From assembly GCA_944324115.1 (NCBI GenBank), contig CALUVB010000004.1, forward strand, positions 1 through 64,000: DNA of 64,000 nt. Direction: 5' to 3'. This DNA comes from an uncultured Elusimicrobiales bacterium (GTDB lineage Bacteria; Elusimicrobiota; Elusimicrobia; Elusimicrobiales; Elusimicrobiaceae). Positions 7,829 through 16,590 of the stretch are shown here, one piece after another. The notes beneath the pieces are model-generated. The model did no database searches. It was not told the DNA's origin and saw only the letters and a program-made list of their open reading frames with translations. The number at the start of each line of letters is the position of its first letter. The stretch's first letter is position 1. The position numbers and the translations under genes were made by a program.

Positions 7829-9043
7829 ATGAAATTAGACGACGATAAGACGCGGCTTTTGCTGGCTGCTTTGGCTAATCTGCCTCAAATGTATGGGCGG
7901 GATTGCCGCGTCGTTCGTTGGGCCTTTGCCTACCGACGTTTGCGCAATAAGCTTTGGTGGCAGAGCCGGCGTCGTTTCCTCTCTTACTTCAAAAAAGGCC
8001 CTCCCCGCGATAACCGCTTGCATGTGTTTTGGCATTTGCGCGGCGGGCTGGGGGACTGTGCCGTGGCCCGTTTGGCGGTATTGGCTATGCGCCAGCATCT
8101 GCCCCGGGCAGTTTTTTATCTGCATACGGACTCCCCTTATGCTGCTACGGCTCTGTTTGAACCGAATGAACAGACGGTTTTGCTGCCCCCAGGCCAGCCG
8201 CTTTGGTATAAATATGACGTGGCTTTTGAAACGTGCCAGTCTTTTAAAACCGTACACGCCAACCGCCGCCGTATTGCAGAAATAGAGCCCGATTTTTTGC
8301 CTCTTCTGGATAAAATGGCCCACCGGCAACAAGAGGTGGCCTGTTTCCTGCAAGATAATTACTTGCTGGAAGATTTGATGGGCCTTTTTTTGGTGCAGAA
8401 AGGTTTTGCGCGGGCGGATTGGTTGTCTTATTTGAGCGGGTTGGATTTTGATCCATCGCAAGCCCCCGCTTTGCCGGCCGGGCTGACTTCTTCGGTCCGT
8501 TTGGAGCGTTTTGGGCTGGCTGGCAAGAAATACATTACTTTACATGATGGCATTGACGCGACTTTTTCCTTGCACGGCTTGCGTCCGTTGAAATGTTGGC
8601 CTGTGGCGCAGTGGCGCAAGCTGGCCGCTTTGCTCAAAGCCCGTTATCCGGACATTTTATTGGTGCAAGTAGGCGGCAAAAACAGCGTCGTTTTTGATTT
8701 TGCAGATATCAGTCTGATAGGTAAAACACAGGTGGCGGATTTACCGGCATTGTTGCAGTCTTCTTTACTGCATATTGATGGAGAGAGCGGCTTGGTGCAG
8801 CTTTCGCGCGGACTAAAAACCCGTTGCGTTGTGTTATTCGGCCCGACGGATAAACGCTTTTTTGGATTGGAGAAAAATATCAATTTAAAGCAAGATGTCT
8901 GCGGCAGCTGTATGTGGCTGTTGGGTACGTCTTGGCATGTTCGCTGCGCTTTAGGATATCCTTCCTGCCGCAATTTAGACGCGTTGCATGCTGCGCAGGT
9001 ATTGGCGGCGGCCGAAGAAGCGCTCAGCGAGCGCTTAAAATAA
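7829..9043 (+). CDS. Glycosyltransferase family 9 (heptosyltransferase-like)
   Basis: 404 residues. HLRGGLGDCAVARLAVLA near residue 70 is the GT9 N-terminal motif. HIDGESGLVQLSRGL and CVVLFGPTDKRFFG correspond to the conserved C-terminal donor-binding region of LPS heptosyltransferases (the usual D-S-G-x-x-H-x-A segment is altered to DGESGLVQLS). A cluster of cysteines near the C-terminus (DVCGSCMW, RCALGYPSC) matches the variable Cys-rich end seen in some GT9 proteins. With the preceding GT4 gene it probably builds LPS core or a similar glycan. Its 3' end overlaps the convergent flippase gene by 9 nt. Confidence 0.85.
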   Translation: MKLDDDKTRLLLAALANLPQMYGRDCRVVRWAFAYRRLRNKLWWQSRRRFLSYFKKGPPRDNRLHVFWHLRGGLGDCAVARLAVLAMRQHLPRAVFYLHTDSPYAATALFEPNEQTVLLPPGQPLWYKYDVAFETCQSFKTVHANRRRIAEIEPDFLPLLDKMAHRQQEVACFLQDNYLLEDLMGLFLVQKGFARADWLSYLSGLDFDPSQAPALPAGLTSSVRLERFGLAGKKYITLHDGIDATFSLHGLRPLKCWPVAQWRKLAALLKARYPDILLVQVGGKNSVVFDFADISLIGKTQVADLPALLQSSLLHIDGESGLVQLSRGLKTRCVVLFGPTDKRFFGLEKNINLKQDVCGSCMWLLGTSWHVRCALGYPSCRNLDALHAAQVLAAAEEALSERLK

Positions 9044-10564
9044 CTTCTTTACAATGCGGGACACTTCCGTAGATTTCAGAAACAGCTGCAAATCCCGGCT
9101 TTTGTACGAAATAATCAGTAAGGCGGCTACATAAACCGACCCGCCGAATAATAGATTTAAAAAGCAGTCTTCTTCTGCCATAAACATACGCACCGCCGCT
9201 GCCGGCAATAAAGCAATAATATTGATGGCCAGCAGCCGCAGCAGCTCCCAAAAAGAACGGAAATAATTGACAAACGGGAAGTGCCTGCGGAACAGTAACG
9301 CGTTGACGCCAAAGCTGAAGATGAATCCGCCCAATACGATATAAGGATACCCATGCGCTCCCAAATAAGGCAGCAGCAGCCAGGCCGCCATACTGGTCAG
9401 CGAGGAAAGCAGCATATAAGGGAAGGCTTCTTTGACTTTTAGCCATGCTACGACGGTATTCCCCTGCAGATTGGAAGGTACAATGAGGATAATGGAAAAA
9501 ATCAGCGGCCTCAAAAATCCCACCGTATCCGCCGCGGCCTGTGCAGTAAATTTGCCTCTCTCAAAAAACAACCCCACAATATCTGCTGCAAAGTAGGAGG
9601 TGAACACCGCCACCGGCGTCAGAATAAACAGCAGCAAATGGTTGGTGGATAGGAAGTTTTTATTAAATACGTTTGTTTGTCCTCGCGCCGCATTTTCCGT
9701 TAATTCTATTTTGGAAATATTGGTCACGCGGTTGGTAATAATTTCAGTGGGTGAATCTGTCAGCTGCCGGCAGTAATTCAAGGCGCTGACGATGCCCGCC
9801 CCCATACCGCTGAGCAAATATAAGGGCAAAAGATTGTTTACAATGTCCAAAGCGGCCAGCGTCTGCCCGGTCAGCATATTTTGGCGGGCGCCGGTGCGTA
9901 TATTACAGGGGCGCGGCGTGAAATCCCAATGCAACTTGGTCTTTAACAGTATTATCAGCAGAATAATCTGAATGAAGTTGGCGCTCAGAAATCCGTATAC
10001 CATGCTGATGATACCGATTTGTTTCCCCAAAAACAACAGAAATAAGAGCGGACAGAGCGCGTTAAGAATGCCCAGCAGCGCTACTGAAAAAAATTTATGC
10101 ATTTCCGCCATAGCAGTCAGATAGTAAGTGACTAAATGGGTGGCAAAAAGAAAAAATGCGGCGCAGAGCAGCACTTGATTGTTTTTTAAAAGGGTAATGT
10201 CAAAACGGGAGACCGCCGCAATAATGCCGGCCGGGAAAGTTAACCCTAATACGCACAAAGCAAGGCCCAGCAGTACATAAAAATAAAATCCCATGGTCAG
10301 GAAGCGGCGGCTGTGGGCCGCATCTTGTTCCGCCAGGAACATGGCTTCCGGTATTAATACGGTGCTGTTGAGCCGCTGCATGAAAGTAATTCCAAAACCC
10401 ATCAGCATAATTAAATAAAAATAAACGTCTGTGCCAGCACCCGCGCCGAAATATAACGCGATTAAAATGCCGTTTAGAAAGGAAGTCAGTTTCCAAACAG
10501 CCGTGGCGGAAATAGCCAATGCGGCGCCGGTTTTGTAAGAAGTGGTCTTAAAAAGAGAAAACAT
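9035..10564 (-). CDS. MurJ/MviN-family lipid-linked oligosaccharide flippase
   Basis: 509 residues, almost all hydrophobic, with about 14 predicted membrane helices, the MOP-superfamily layout. The beginning (KLTSFLNGILIALYFGAGAG, TDVYFYLIMLMG) matches the MurJ N-terminus, where the protein escorts lipid II across the inner membrane. The middle region EIITNRVTNISKIELTENAA and FFERGKFTAQAA also fit MurJ (FxRGxFx). Lying tail-to-tail with two glycosyltransferases, it could instead flip a surface-glycan intermediate. The start is 36 nt from gatB, so the two share a divergent promoter region. Confidence 0.8.
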   Translation of the reverse strand: MFSLFKTTSYKTGAALAISATAVWKLTSFLNGILIALYFGAGAGTDVYFYLIMLMGFGITFMQRLNSTVLIPEAMFLAEQDAAHSRRFLTMGFYFYVLLGLALCVLGLTFPAGIIAAVSRFDITLLKNNQVLLCAAFFLFATHLVTYYLTAMAEMHKFFSVALLGILNALCPLLFLLFLGKQIGIISMVYGFLSANFIQIILLIILLKTKLHWDFTPRPCNIRTGARQNMLTGQTLAALDIVNNLLPLYLLSGMGAGIVSALNYCRQLTDSPTEIITNRVTNISKIELTENAARGQTNVFNKNFLSTNHLLLFILTPVAVFTSYFAADIVGLFFERGKFTAQAAADTVGFLRPLIFSIILIVPSNLQGNTVVAWLKVKEAFPYMLLSSLTSMAAWLLLPYLGAHGYPYIVLGGFIFSFGVNALLFRRHFPFVNYFRSFWELLRLLAINIIALLPAAAVRMFMAEEDCFLNLLFGGSVYVAALLIISYKSRDLQLFLKSTEVSRIVKKLF

Positions 10565-10573
10565 ATTTGATAT

Positions 10574-10579
10574 TATAAT
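10574..10579 (+). promoter_or_regulatory. -10 element of gatB
   Basis: TATAAT, 20 nt before the GTG start; AGGAGAG at 10585-10591 is the ribosome-binding site. No convincing -35. Confidence 0.5.
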
Positions 10580-10599
10580 ATTTTAGGAGAGAATAAAAA

Positions 10600-12045
10600 G
10601 TGACTACTCAATTTGAACCTGTTATCGGATTAGAAATCCATGTACAGCTGGCCAGCAAAACCAAAATGTTCTGTACCTGCCCCAACGGTATGGACGAGAG
10701 CGCCGGGCCTAATACGGAAATTTGCCCCCGCTGCAGCGGCCAGCCCGGCACTTTGCCCGTGATGAATGAAGGTGCTGTCCGTTTGGCGGTGCGCGCCGGA
10801 TTGGCGTTGGGTTGCAAGACGAATGAAGTGTCTTCTTTTGAGCGCAAACATTATTTTTATCCGGATTTGCCTAAAGGATATCAGATTACGCAAAATGCCC
10901 ACCCGGTGAACGGACGCGGAGAAATAGAAATTATCTTCGGGTCCAAAGACCATTTGCAAAAGAAAAAAATAGGCATTCATCACGCCCACTTGGAAGAAGA
11001 CGCGGCGAAATCTTCTCACTTTACGGATTATTCTTTGGTGGATTTTAACCGTTCCGGCTGTCCGCTGTTGGAAATCGTATCTATGCCGGATATGCGTTCG
11101 GCTGATGAAGCCTATGCGTATTTGACCGAAATAAAACGCTTGATGCAATGGGTAGGCGCTTCCAATTGCGATATGGAAAAGGGAGAGCTGCGCGTAGATG
11201 TAAATGTATCGTTGCGCCCGGTGGGCCAGGAAGCGTTCGGCACTCGTACGGAAATCAAAAATTTAAACTCTTTTAAAGCTGTAAGAGACGCTATCAATTA
11301 TGAAATAGACCGCCAAAGCAAACTGCTGAATGCCGGGGAAAAAGTAGTACAGCAGACCTTGCTTTGGGATAAAGAACAAAATTGCACCAAGGCTATGCGT
11401 TCTAAAGAAGATGCATTGGATTACCGCTATTTCCCGGAGCCGGATTTGCCGCCTTTGGTATTGCGTAAAGACCGATTGGAAGAAATCAAAGCGCATATGC
11501 CTCAGCTTCCGTCAGAGAAAGAAGCTAAATTTGTCGCATTGGGATTGTCTGATTATGACGCGGGCGTGCTGACCATTACGCGCCAAACAGCGGAGTATTT
11601 TGAAGCCGTGTTGTCTTGTGGCGTGCCCGCCAAAGCGGCTGCTAATTGGATTACCACCGATTTGATGGGGCTTTTGAATGCCGATAAGAAAGAAATTTCT
11701 GCCAGTCCAGTGGCGGCGGAGGATTTGGCGGAACTGATTAAACTGGTAGAGGGCGGCAAAATCTCCCGCAATCAAGCCAAAACCGTTTTTGAACAAATGT
11801 ACAAAACGGGGCAGAAAGCTGCTGCGCTGGTGGAAAAGCTGGGTCTTTCCCAAGTCAGTGATGAAGGACAGCTGGTGGCCTGGGCGCAGGAGGCGGTCAA
11901 TGAAAATCCCAAAGCGGTGGCCGACTTTAAGAAAGGCAACCGGGCTGCCGTGGGTGCACTGGTGGGAGCCGTTATGAAAAAGAGCAAAGGCAAGGCCAAC
12001 CCACGCCGCATGAATGAGATTTTGGTGGAGATTATGAGTAAATAA
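10600..12045 (+). CDS. gatB: Asp-tRNA(Asn)/Glu-tRNA(Gln) amidotransferase subunit B
   Basis: 481 residues, the standard length. GatB binds the mischarged tRNA and, with GatA and GatC, converts Glu-tRNA(Gln) or Asp-tRNA(Asn) to the amide form. Family signatures are clear: FEPVIGLEIHVQLASKTKMF at the N-terminus, the Zn-site cysteines CTCP and CPRC, ITQNAHPVNGRGEIEI, HLEEDAAKS, VDFNRSGCPLLEIVS and DYRYFPEPDLPPL. The C-terminal YqeY-like helical tail ends RRMNEILVEIMSK. Translation starts at GTG (10600) with AGGAGAG 8 nt upstream. gatA and gatC are not in the window. Confidence 0.97.
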   Translation: MTTQFEPVIGLEIHVQLASKTKMFCTCPNGMDESAGPNTEICPRCSGQPGTLPVMNEGAVRLAVRAGLALGCKTNEVSSFERKHYFYPDLPKGYQITQNAHPVNGRGEIEIIFGSKDHLQKKKIGIHHAHLEEDAAKSSHFTDYSLVDFNRSGCPLLEIVSMPDMRSADEAYAYLTEIKRLMQWVGASNCDMEKGELRVDVNVSLRPVGQEAFGTRTEIKNLNSFKAVRDAINYEIDRQSKLLNAGEKVVQQTLLWDKEQNCTKAMRSKEDALDYRYFPEPDLPPLVLRKDRLEEIKAHMPQLPSEKEAKFVALGLSDYDAGVLTITRQTAEYFEAVLSCGVPAKAAANWITTDLMGLLNADKKEISASPVAAEDLAELIKLVEGGKISRNQAKTVFEQMYKTGQKAAALVEKLGLSQVSDEGQLVAWAQEAVNENPKAVADFKKGNRAAVGALVGAVMKKSKGKANPRRMNEILVEIMSK

Positions 12046-12073
12046 CCCTAATCTCAACAGGTTAATCTTGCAG

Positions 12074-12105
12074 GCGGAGCAATCAGCAGATTGCTCCGCT
12101 TTTTT
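12074..12105 (+). terminator. Terminator after gatB
   Basis: Perfect 10-bp stem GCGGAGCAAT / ATTGCTCCGC, loop CAGCAG, then six T. Confidence 0.92.
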
Positions 12106-12716
12106 AAGACTTATTGACTGGGCCGGGGATTTGTTCCGTTTTAAAGAGCAAGCGCAGAGACAATCTTTTGACTCTTCCTCCAGCTGAAGCGGGAGTTTGT
12201 TCCGCGTGCTAAGCAGCAGCCGGGAGCGGAAAGATATGAGTTGTTTGGGGTCTTTGGGTTGCTCAGCTTAAACGCCTAAGGCTCTACGCGGGAACCTTTT
12301 GGGTTTTTATGTAAAAGCATAAAACCCTGTGGAGGCTATTTTCAGGTATTTAGATTATTATCATGGAGCTTAGGAGATGGCTTCTGCGCGGGGGCTGCGA
12401 TTGTGTGGGGATTGACGGACCGACTTATATGGGATTTTCTGTTAGGAGAATTTTAACTAAGAGGGAAAAGGAGAAAAGAACGAGTCGTTCCCGTCTTCGT
12501 GTAGCAATTGCTTTCTGCTTTGGCATTTGCCAGCTGATGGCGCCTGGCTGCTTTACTGCGGAGTGATGGTCCACTAAAAAACAACTTGGCTTGAACCCCC
12601 AAACACTATCTAATATAATAATCAAGTTGGCAGCCCACCGGCCAATGTCTTATAAATAAAGTAACACATAAATAAAGGGGGAGCCGTGACAGAAGGGATT
12701 CTGTGCTGTAAAGCGG
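12106..12716. other. Gene-free region between gatB and pal
   Basis: About 600 bases without a convincing gene; the only ORF over 60 codons (12363-12566) has no ribosome-binding site and a basic, Cys-rich, random-looking product. A near-perfect hairpin at 12301-12327 (GGGTTTTTATG / GCATAAAACCC) has no terminator tail. Two imperfect copies of a GGGA(T)TTGTTCCG word occur near 12126 and 12189. A small RNA could be here, but no known RNA family was recognised. Confidence 0.45.
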
Positions 12717-12746
12717 TTGACCGGAGCCCAAAAAGTCTGCTATTAT
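12717..12746 (+). promoter_or_regulatory. Promoter of the pal-cpoB-tolB operon
   Basis: TTGACC (12717-12722), an 18-nt spacer, and TATTAT (12741-12746) preceded by TGC. The predicted leader is about 35 nt, with a CGGAGA site near 12774. Confidence 0.7.
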
Positions 12747-12787
12747 TTATGTGTAGAATTAAATATATGTAACACGGAGACATACAC

Positions 12788-13303
12788 ATGAAGAACTTAT
12801 TGAAAGTAACGCTCGTGATTGCTTTGGCTGCTGGTTTGACGGCTTGCAAAAAGAACGTCAAAGATGATGCCAATGCCGATATGACCATGGCCGGTACCAC
12901 CACGGAAATGGTGCTGCAAGAAACCACAGTGACGGAAGAAGAAGTGGAAACGGTCCAAGCTTCTTTGGGCGTAGTTCACTTCGCGCTGGACAAATATAAT
13001 TTGTCCGCTGAAGCCCGCAAAATTGTGGAAGCCAACGCTAAAGCCATTAAGGCGCAGACCGCTGGCGCTCCTTACACTGTAGTGGTGGAAGGAAACTGTG
13101 ACTCCAGAGGCACCATCGCTTACAATATTGCCTTGGGCGAAAAGAGAGCCAATGAAGTGAAAGCTTATTATGTGCGCTTGGGTATCCCGGCCGCCAACAT
13201 CAGCACCGTGTCTTACGGTAAAGAAAAACCCATCTGCTATGAAAATACGCAGTCTTGCTGGGCTAAAAACCGCCGCGCTGACACGATCTTGACCATCAAC
13301 TAA
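12788..13303 (+). CDS. pal: Peptidoglycan-associated lipoprotein (OmpA-domain)
   Basis: 171 residues. The signal peptide ends in lipobox LTAC, so Cys20 is lipidated and sorted to the outer membrane. After a Thr/Glu-rich linker comes an OmpA-like domain: VVHFALDKYNLSAEARKIVE, VVVEGNCDSRGTIAYNIALG, KRANEVKAYYVRLGIPA, and VSYGKEKPICYEN...NRRADTIL. The Asp and Arg that grip diaminopimelate in peptidoglycan are present. Cys in GNCDSRG and two more (PICYENTQSC) are extra to E. coli Pal, with the last two spaced for a disulfide. It heads an operon with cpoB and tolB; the order differs from the usual tolB-pal-cpoB. Confidence 0.93.
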   Translation: MKNLLKVTLVIALAAGLTACKKNVKDDANADMTMAGTTTEMVLQETTVTEEEVETVQASLGVVHFALDKYNLSAEARKIVEANAKAIKAQTAGAPYTVVVEGNCDSRGTIAYNIALGEKRANEVKAYYVRLGIPAANISTVSYGKEKPICYENTQSCWAKNRRADTILTIN

Positions 13304-13332
13304 TTGTTTTAGGCAAGGAGGCCCGAACCGTT

Positions 13333-14016
13333 ATGAACAGGAAACTACAACTATTTTGTTTAGGCGGTTTGGGCCTTTTGTTGTCCGGCTGCTTAGCCAG
13401 CGAGCGTGATATGGGCACGCTCAAGCTGCAGCTTAGAGAGCTTAATGACACCATCGCCCTAATGCAGACCAATCAAGCGGAATTGGCCAGCAAAATGGAA
13501 GAGCTGAATCAAAATTTAGCTGTTTCCAATGAAAATCTTTCTCAATTAGACGCGCAAATTTTCAATCTTTCTTCCAAATTAGATGATATTAATGCCGCCG
13601 TACAGGGGGGGCAAGGCGCAGACGGACAAAGCGGCGCCGTGATGCTGCCGTCTGAGATTTTTAATGAAGCTAAAAATCATTTAAACAAACAATCTTATGA
13701 CTTGGCGGTAACCGGATTTAAGCTCTATATTGATAAATATCCAGACGGGGAAAATATTCAACAGGCGTACATCTTCTTAGGAGATGCGTACAGCGCCATG
13801 AATCAGTCTCGTCCGGCCGCCATCGCTTACGCGACTGTACTGCAAAAATTTCCAGACAGCAAAGTCATTCCTACCGCACGTTTAAAATATGCCCGCAGCA
13901 TTATTCCGTTGGGCAAGACGGAAGAAGCCAAACGTTATCTTAATTCCGTCGTGCAGGATTTTGCTCGGACTCCGGAAGCCCAACTGGCCAAAGAAGAATT
14001 GGCTAATTTAAAATAA
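13333..14016 (+). CDS. cpoB: CpoB/YbgF-like Tol-Pal lipoprotein
   Basis: 227 residues. Signal sequence ends LLSGC, a lipobox. Residues 25-90 form a coiled coil (repeated TLKLQLRELNDTIALMQTNQ pattern), which trimerises in E. coli CpoB. Residues 105-227 contain TPR units starting SEIFNEAKNHLNKQSYDLAV and ending in ARTPEAQLAKEELANLK. E. coli CpoB is soluble in the periplasm, where it links Tol energy state to PBP1B; here the lipobox predicts membrane anchoring. It lies 29 nt after pal and 5 nt before tolB. An AAGGAGG site sits 11 nt before the start. Confidence 0.88.
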   Translation: MNRKLQLFCLGGLGLLLSGCLASERDMGTLKLQLRELNDTIALMQTNQAELASKMEELNQNLAVSNENLSQLDAQIFNLSSKLDDINAAVQGGQGADGQSGAVMLPSEIFNEAKNHLNKQSYDLAVTGFKLYIDKYPDGENIQQAYIFLGDAYSAMNQSRPAAIAYATVLQKFPDSKVIPTARLKYARSIIPLGKTEEAKRYLNSVVQDFARTPEAQLAKEELANLK

Positions 14017-14021
14017 ATACC

Positions 14022-15317
14022 ATGAAGAAAATAGTAAAAATAGTGCCTGCCTTTTTGGCTATTATATGTTGCGCGGGGGCGGTGTTTGCGGCCCCCAAAA
14101 CAGATGTATATATCGGTATTACGTCTGCCGGGGCTAAACGTTTGCCTGTGATAGCCATGCCGGCCTTTGCCGCCGGAGCAGATGCTGCCCAGGCGGCCCA
14201 GCAAGTGCATGATACGCTGCGGGCGGATATTTTATATGGCCGGTATTTTGAAGTTTCTGAAGACGGCCCGGCTTATGACAGTAAAAACTTGCAGGCAACT
14301 CTTTCCGGTTGGGCCAAACAGCGGGCAGCTTATATGATTGGGGGGGATATTTCTTACCAAGCCCCTCATTATACGATTAAGATTTATGTGTATGATGTAA
14401 GTACGCAGGCGCCTGTCTTTGCCAAAGCATTTAAAGGGAATCAAGCCAGTCTGCGCCGTTTGGCGCATATAGCGGCAGACCAGATTATACAAACGCTTAC
14501 CGGTCGGCGCGGTATTGCGGATACGAAGATTGCTTTTTCCAATAATGCCACCCGACATAAAGAAATTTATGTGGTGGATTATGACGGACAAAATCTCAAA
14601 AAACTGACCAATGACCGCAGCATTTCTTTATTGCCGCGTTGGAGCAAAGACGGCCGGATTTACTATACGACCTATCGTTATAAAAACCCGGACATTTTTG
14701 CCATTGATTTGAAAGCAGGTAAAATAGCGCCGGTTGTTATCCGCAACGGTCTGTCTTTGATAGGGGGAGTATCTCCAGATGGGAAGGCCTTGGTGTTTAC
14801 CAGCTCCAAAGGTCCCAACCCCAGTATTTATATTTACAATTTAGAAAGCGGAGAGAAAAAACAAATTACCAACCGCCAGTCTGTAGACGGTTCTCCATCT
14901 TATTCTCCCGATGGCAAATATATTACTTTCGTATCTAACCGGGCCGGCAATCCTCAGATTTATGTAATGGAACTGGCCACCGGCCAAACCCGCCCGCTGA
15001 CCAAAACCTTCAACTGGTCTGACAGCCCCCAGTGGTCCCCCACCGGGGAATGGATTGTGTTTGCCGGGCGTGAGTCCCCGTATCACCCGTTTGATATTTT
15101 CCTAGTGGATTTGACGGGAACCCAGCTGCGCCGTCTGACGACGGACGCCGGCAGTAATGAGGACCCCACTTGGTCTGCTGACGGGAGGTTTATTGCTTTT
15201 ACCAGTACGCGTGACGGCGGCAAGCGGAAGCTGTATGTAATGGACGCTGACGGGAGCGCTCCGCATTTGGTGGCGGATTTGCCGGGGGAGAGTTTTACCC
15301 CGCATTGGTCTTTTTAA
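14022..15317 (+). CDS. tolB: Tol-Pal system periplasmic beta-propeller TolB
   Basis: 431 residues, normal for TolB. A signal peptide (to about AGAVFAA) precedes an N-terminal alpha/beta domain (DVYIGITSAGAKRLPVIAMP, then AADQIIQTLTGRRGIADTKI). Five or six propeller repeats follow, each with the SPDGKYITFVSNRAGNPQIY pattern. TolB binds Pal and relays the state of TolQRA at the division site. tolQ, tolR and tolA are not in this window. Two strong hairpins end the operon. Confidence 0.95.
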   Translation: MKKIVKIVPAFLAIICCAGAVFAAPKTDVYIGITSAGAKRLPVIAMPAFAAGADAAQAAQQVHDTLRADILYGRYFEVSEDGPAYDSKNLQATLSGWAKQRAAYMIGGDISYQAPHYTIKIYVYDVSTQAPVFAKAFKGNQASLRRLAHIAADQIIQTLTGRRGIADTKIAFSNNATRHKEIYVVDYDGQNLKKLTNDRSISLLPRWSKDGRIYYTTYRYKNPDIFAIDLKAGKIAPVVIRNGLSLIGGVSPDGKALVFTSSKGPNPSIYIYNLESGEKKQITNRQSVDGSPSYSPDGKYITFVSNRAGNPQIYVMELATGQTRPLTKTFNWSDSPQWSPTGEWIVFAGRESPYHPFDIFLVDLTGTQLRRLTTDAGSNEDPTWSADGRFIAFTSTRDGGKRKLYVMDADGSAPHLVADLPGESFTPHWSF

Positions 15318-15346
15318 TTCCACATTCCGTGCAATGTGTTTTATAT

Positions 15347-15380
15347 AAGCGGAGTCTCAAACCGGGGCTCCGCTTCTTTT
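15347..15380 (+). terminator. Terminator after tolB
   Basis: Stem AAGCGGAG / CTCCGCTT, 13-nt loop, then CTTTT. Confidence 0.8.
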
Positions 15381-15382
15381 AT

Positions 15383-15418
15383 GCCAAGTCCCCGGGTGAT
15401 GCCGAGGACTTGGCTTTT
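15383..15418. terminator. Second hairpin between convergent tolB and RDD genes
   Basis: Stem GCCAAGTCC / GGACTTGGC with TTTT on the plus side; reading minus it lies 10-45 nt after the RDD stop and may terminate that strand too. Confidence 0.65.
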
Positions 15419-15427
15419 CAAGAAAGA

Positions 15428-15967
15428 CTATTTGTTATTTTTTACTACACGCGTGCCGGCAATAAAATCATGCAGAGCGCATTTTTCCTTTGTCCAGCCC
15501 GCCATCATAAAGCCGATATATAAAATGACATAGGAAATGATTTTGGCAAAAGTCCGCCCCGTTGCCCGGCCAAACGAGATGCGTTGCCCATATTCATCTG
15601 TCACATGCAGCTCCAGGAGCTGTTTGCCCCAAGAAGCTTGTTTGGCGGAGCTTTCCAGTATTGCATAATAGAGCCAGAACAGAAGCAAAGAAAATATTTG
15701 TACCAACAAAATGATGAACCCAAACAGAGACATGGCCGCCGCCATTTCCGGAGAGACGGTTTGTGTCCTGTTAAATTCGTCTATATAAGGCATAAGGTGG
15801 AAAAAACCGTATCCAAACAAAGGAATAGATAAAAGGGTGGCGGGAATAGATATAATAACAGAATCTATTATAAATGCCACCGCCCGAATCCAAAATCCGG
15901 CGTAAACAGGGGGCGTGTCAGTAACGGCTACTGTCTTTTTTTCTATATCGGTAAATGCTTGGCTCAT
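15428..15967 (-). CDS. RDD family membrane protein
   Basis: 179 residues from the ATG at 15967, chosen because AAGGAG lies 8 nt upstream and the start overlaps the tdk stop as ATGA. Three hydrophobic segments (about residues 28-50, 85-108, 140-160) and the RDD pattern are visible: YAGFWIRAVAFIIDSVIISI, SWGKQLLELHVTDEYGQRIS with RATGRTFAKIISY, and a closing KEKCALHDFIAGTRVV. RDD proteins are inner-membrane proteins; some act in Na+/H+ or solute transport, but the role here is not known. Last gene of the long minus-strand run that starts at tpiA. Confidence 0.88.
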   Translation of the reverse strand: MSQAFTDIEKKTVAVTDTPPVYAGFWIRAVAFIIDSVIISIPATLLSIPLFGYGFFHLMPYIDEFNRTQTVSPEMAAAMSLFGFIILLVQIFSLLLFWLYYAILESSAKQASWGKQLLELHVTDEYGQRISFGRATGRTFAKIISYVILYIGFMMAGWTKEKCALHDFIAGTRVVKNNK

Positions 15968-16542
15968 TTTGTTTTCTCCTTGGGTTTGCGGTAACAGCGG
16001 CGGCACCGTGCTTGATAAGCGTCAGTGGTGCCTACCACAATACGTCTGGTGTCTTTGGTCATGCGTTGGGTAAAACTGGCCGGATTGCCGCATTTTGTGC
16101 AAACAGCCAAATTTTTTGTTACATACTCAGCCTTCGCCAACAGGGCGGCCGTCACTTCAAAGGGCTCGGCGCGATAATCCGTATCCAGCCCGGCCACAAT
16201 GACGCGTTTGCCCATATTGGCTAATTTCTCACAAACTTCCACAATGCCTTTATCAAAAAAATTCACTTCATCTATAGCAATTACCTGGGTATCTTTTTCC
16301 ACTAAAGGCAAGATTTCCGACGAGTTTTTGACGCAGGCGGCATCTACTTTGTTTTGATTGTGGCTTATAATGCTGCCAATGCCGTAACGGGTATCTAATT
16401 TGGAATTAAACAACTGCACTTTTTGTTTGGCAATCAGCGCGGTGCGTACGCGGCGGATCAGTTCTTCCGTTTTGCCGGAAAACATACAGCCGCAGATTAC
16501 TTCTATCCAACCCTGCTTTTTGAACATCAAGTTCGGAGTCAT
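15964..16542 (-). CDS. tdk: Thymidine kinase
   Basis: 192 residues. Phosphorylates thymidine (and deoxyuridine) with ATP for nucleotide salvage. Type II TK features: P-loop GCMFSGKTEELIRRV, Walker B VIAIDEVNFF, lasso and substrate region VIVAGLDTDYRAEPF, and a structural Zn site from CTKCG and CRRC. deoC in the same run also belongs to deoxynucleoside salvage. A GAGGA site precedes the start at 16542; MFKK five codons later is an alternative. Overlaps the RDD gene by 4 nt. Confidence 0.96.
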   Translation of the reverse strand: MTPNLMFKKQGWIEVICGCMFSGKTEELIRRVRTALIAKQKVQLFNSKLDTRYGIGSIISHNQNKVDAACVKNSSEILPLVEKDTQVIAIDEVNFFDKGIVEVCEKLANMGKRVIVAGLDTDYRAEPFEVTAALLAKAEYVTKNLAVCTKCGNPASFTQRMTKDTRRIVVGTTDAYQARCRRCYRKPKEKTK

Positions 16543-16590
16543 AATTTTTTCCTCTCTTTGCGATCCTCAAAATCTTTTTACATCTTGTGT

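Noticed and set aside
12363-12566. 67-codon plus-strand ORF between gatB and pal
   Set aside because: No Shine-Dalgarno and no protein-like pattern.
12106-12716. tmRNA, RNase P RNA, SRP RNA or 6S RNA in the long spacers
   Set aside because: None of the conserved cores of these RNAs was recognised here or in the other gene-free stretches.
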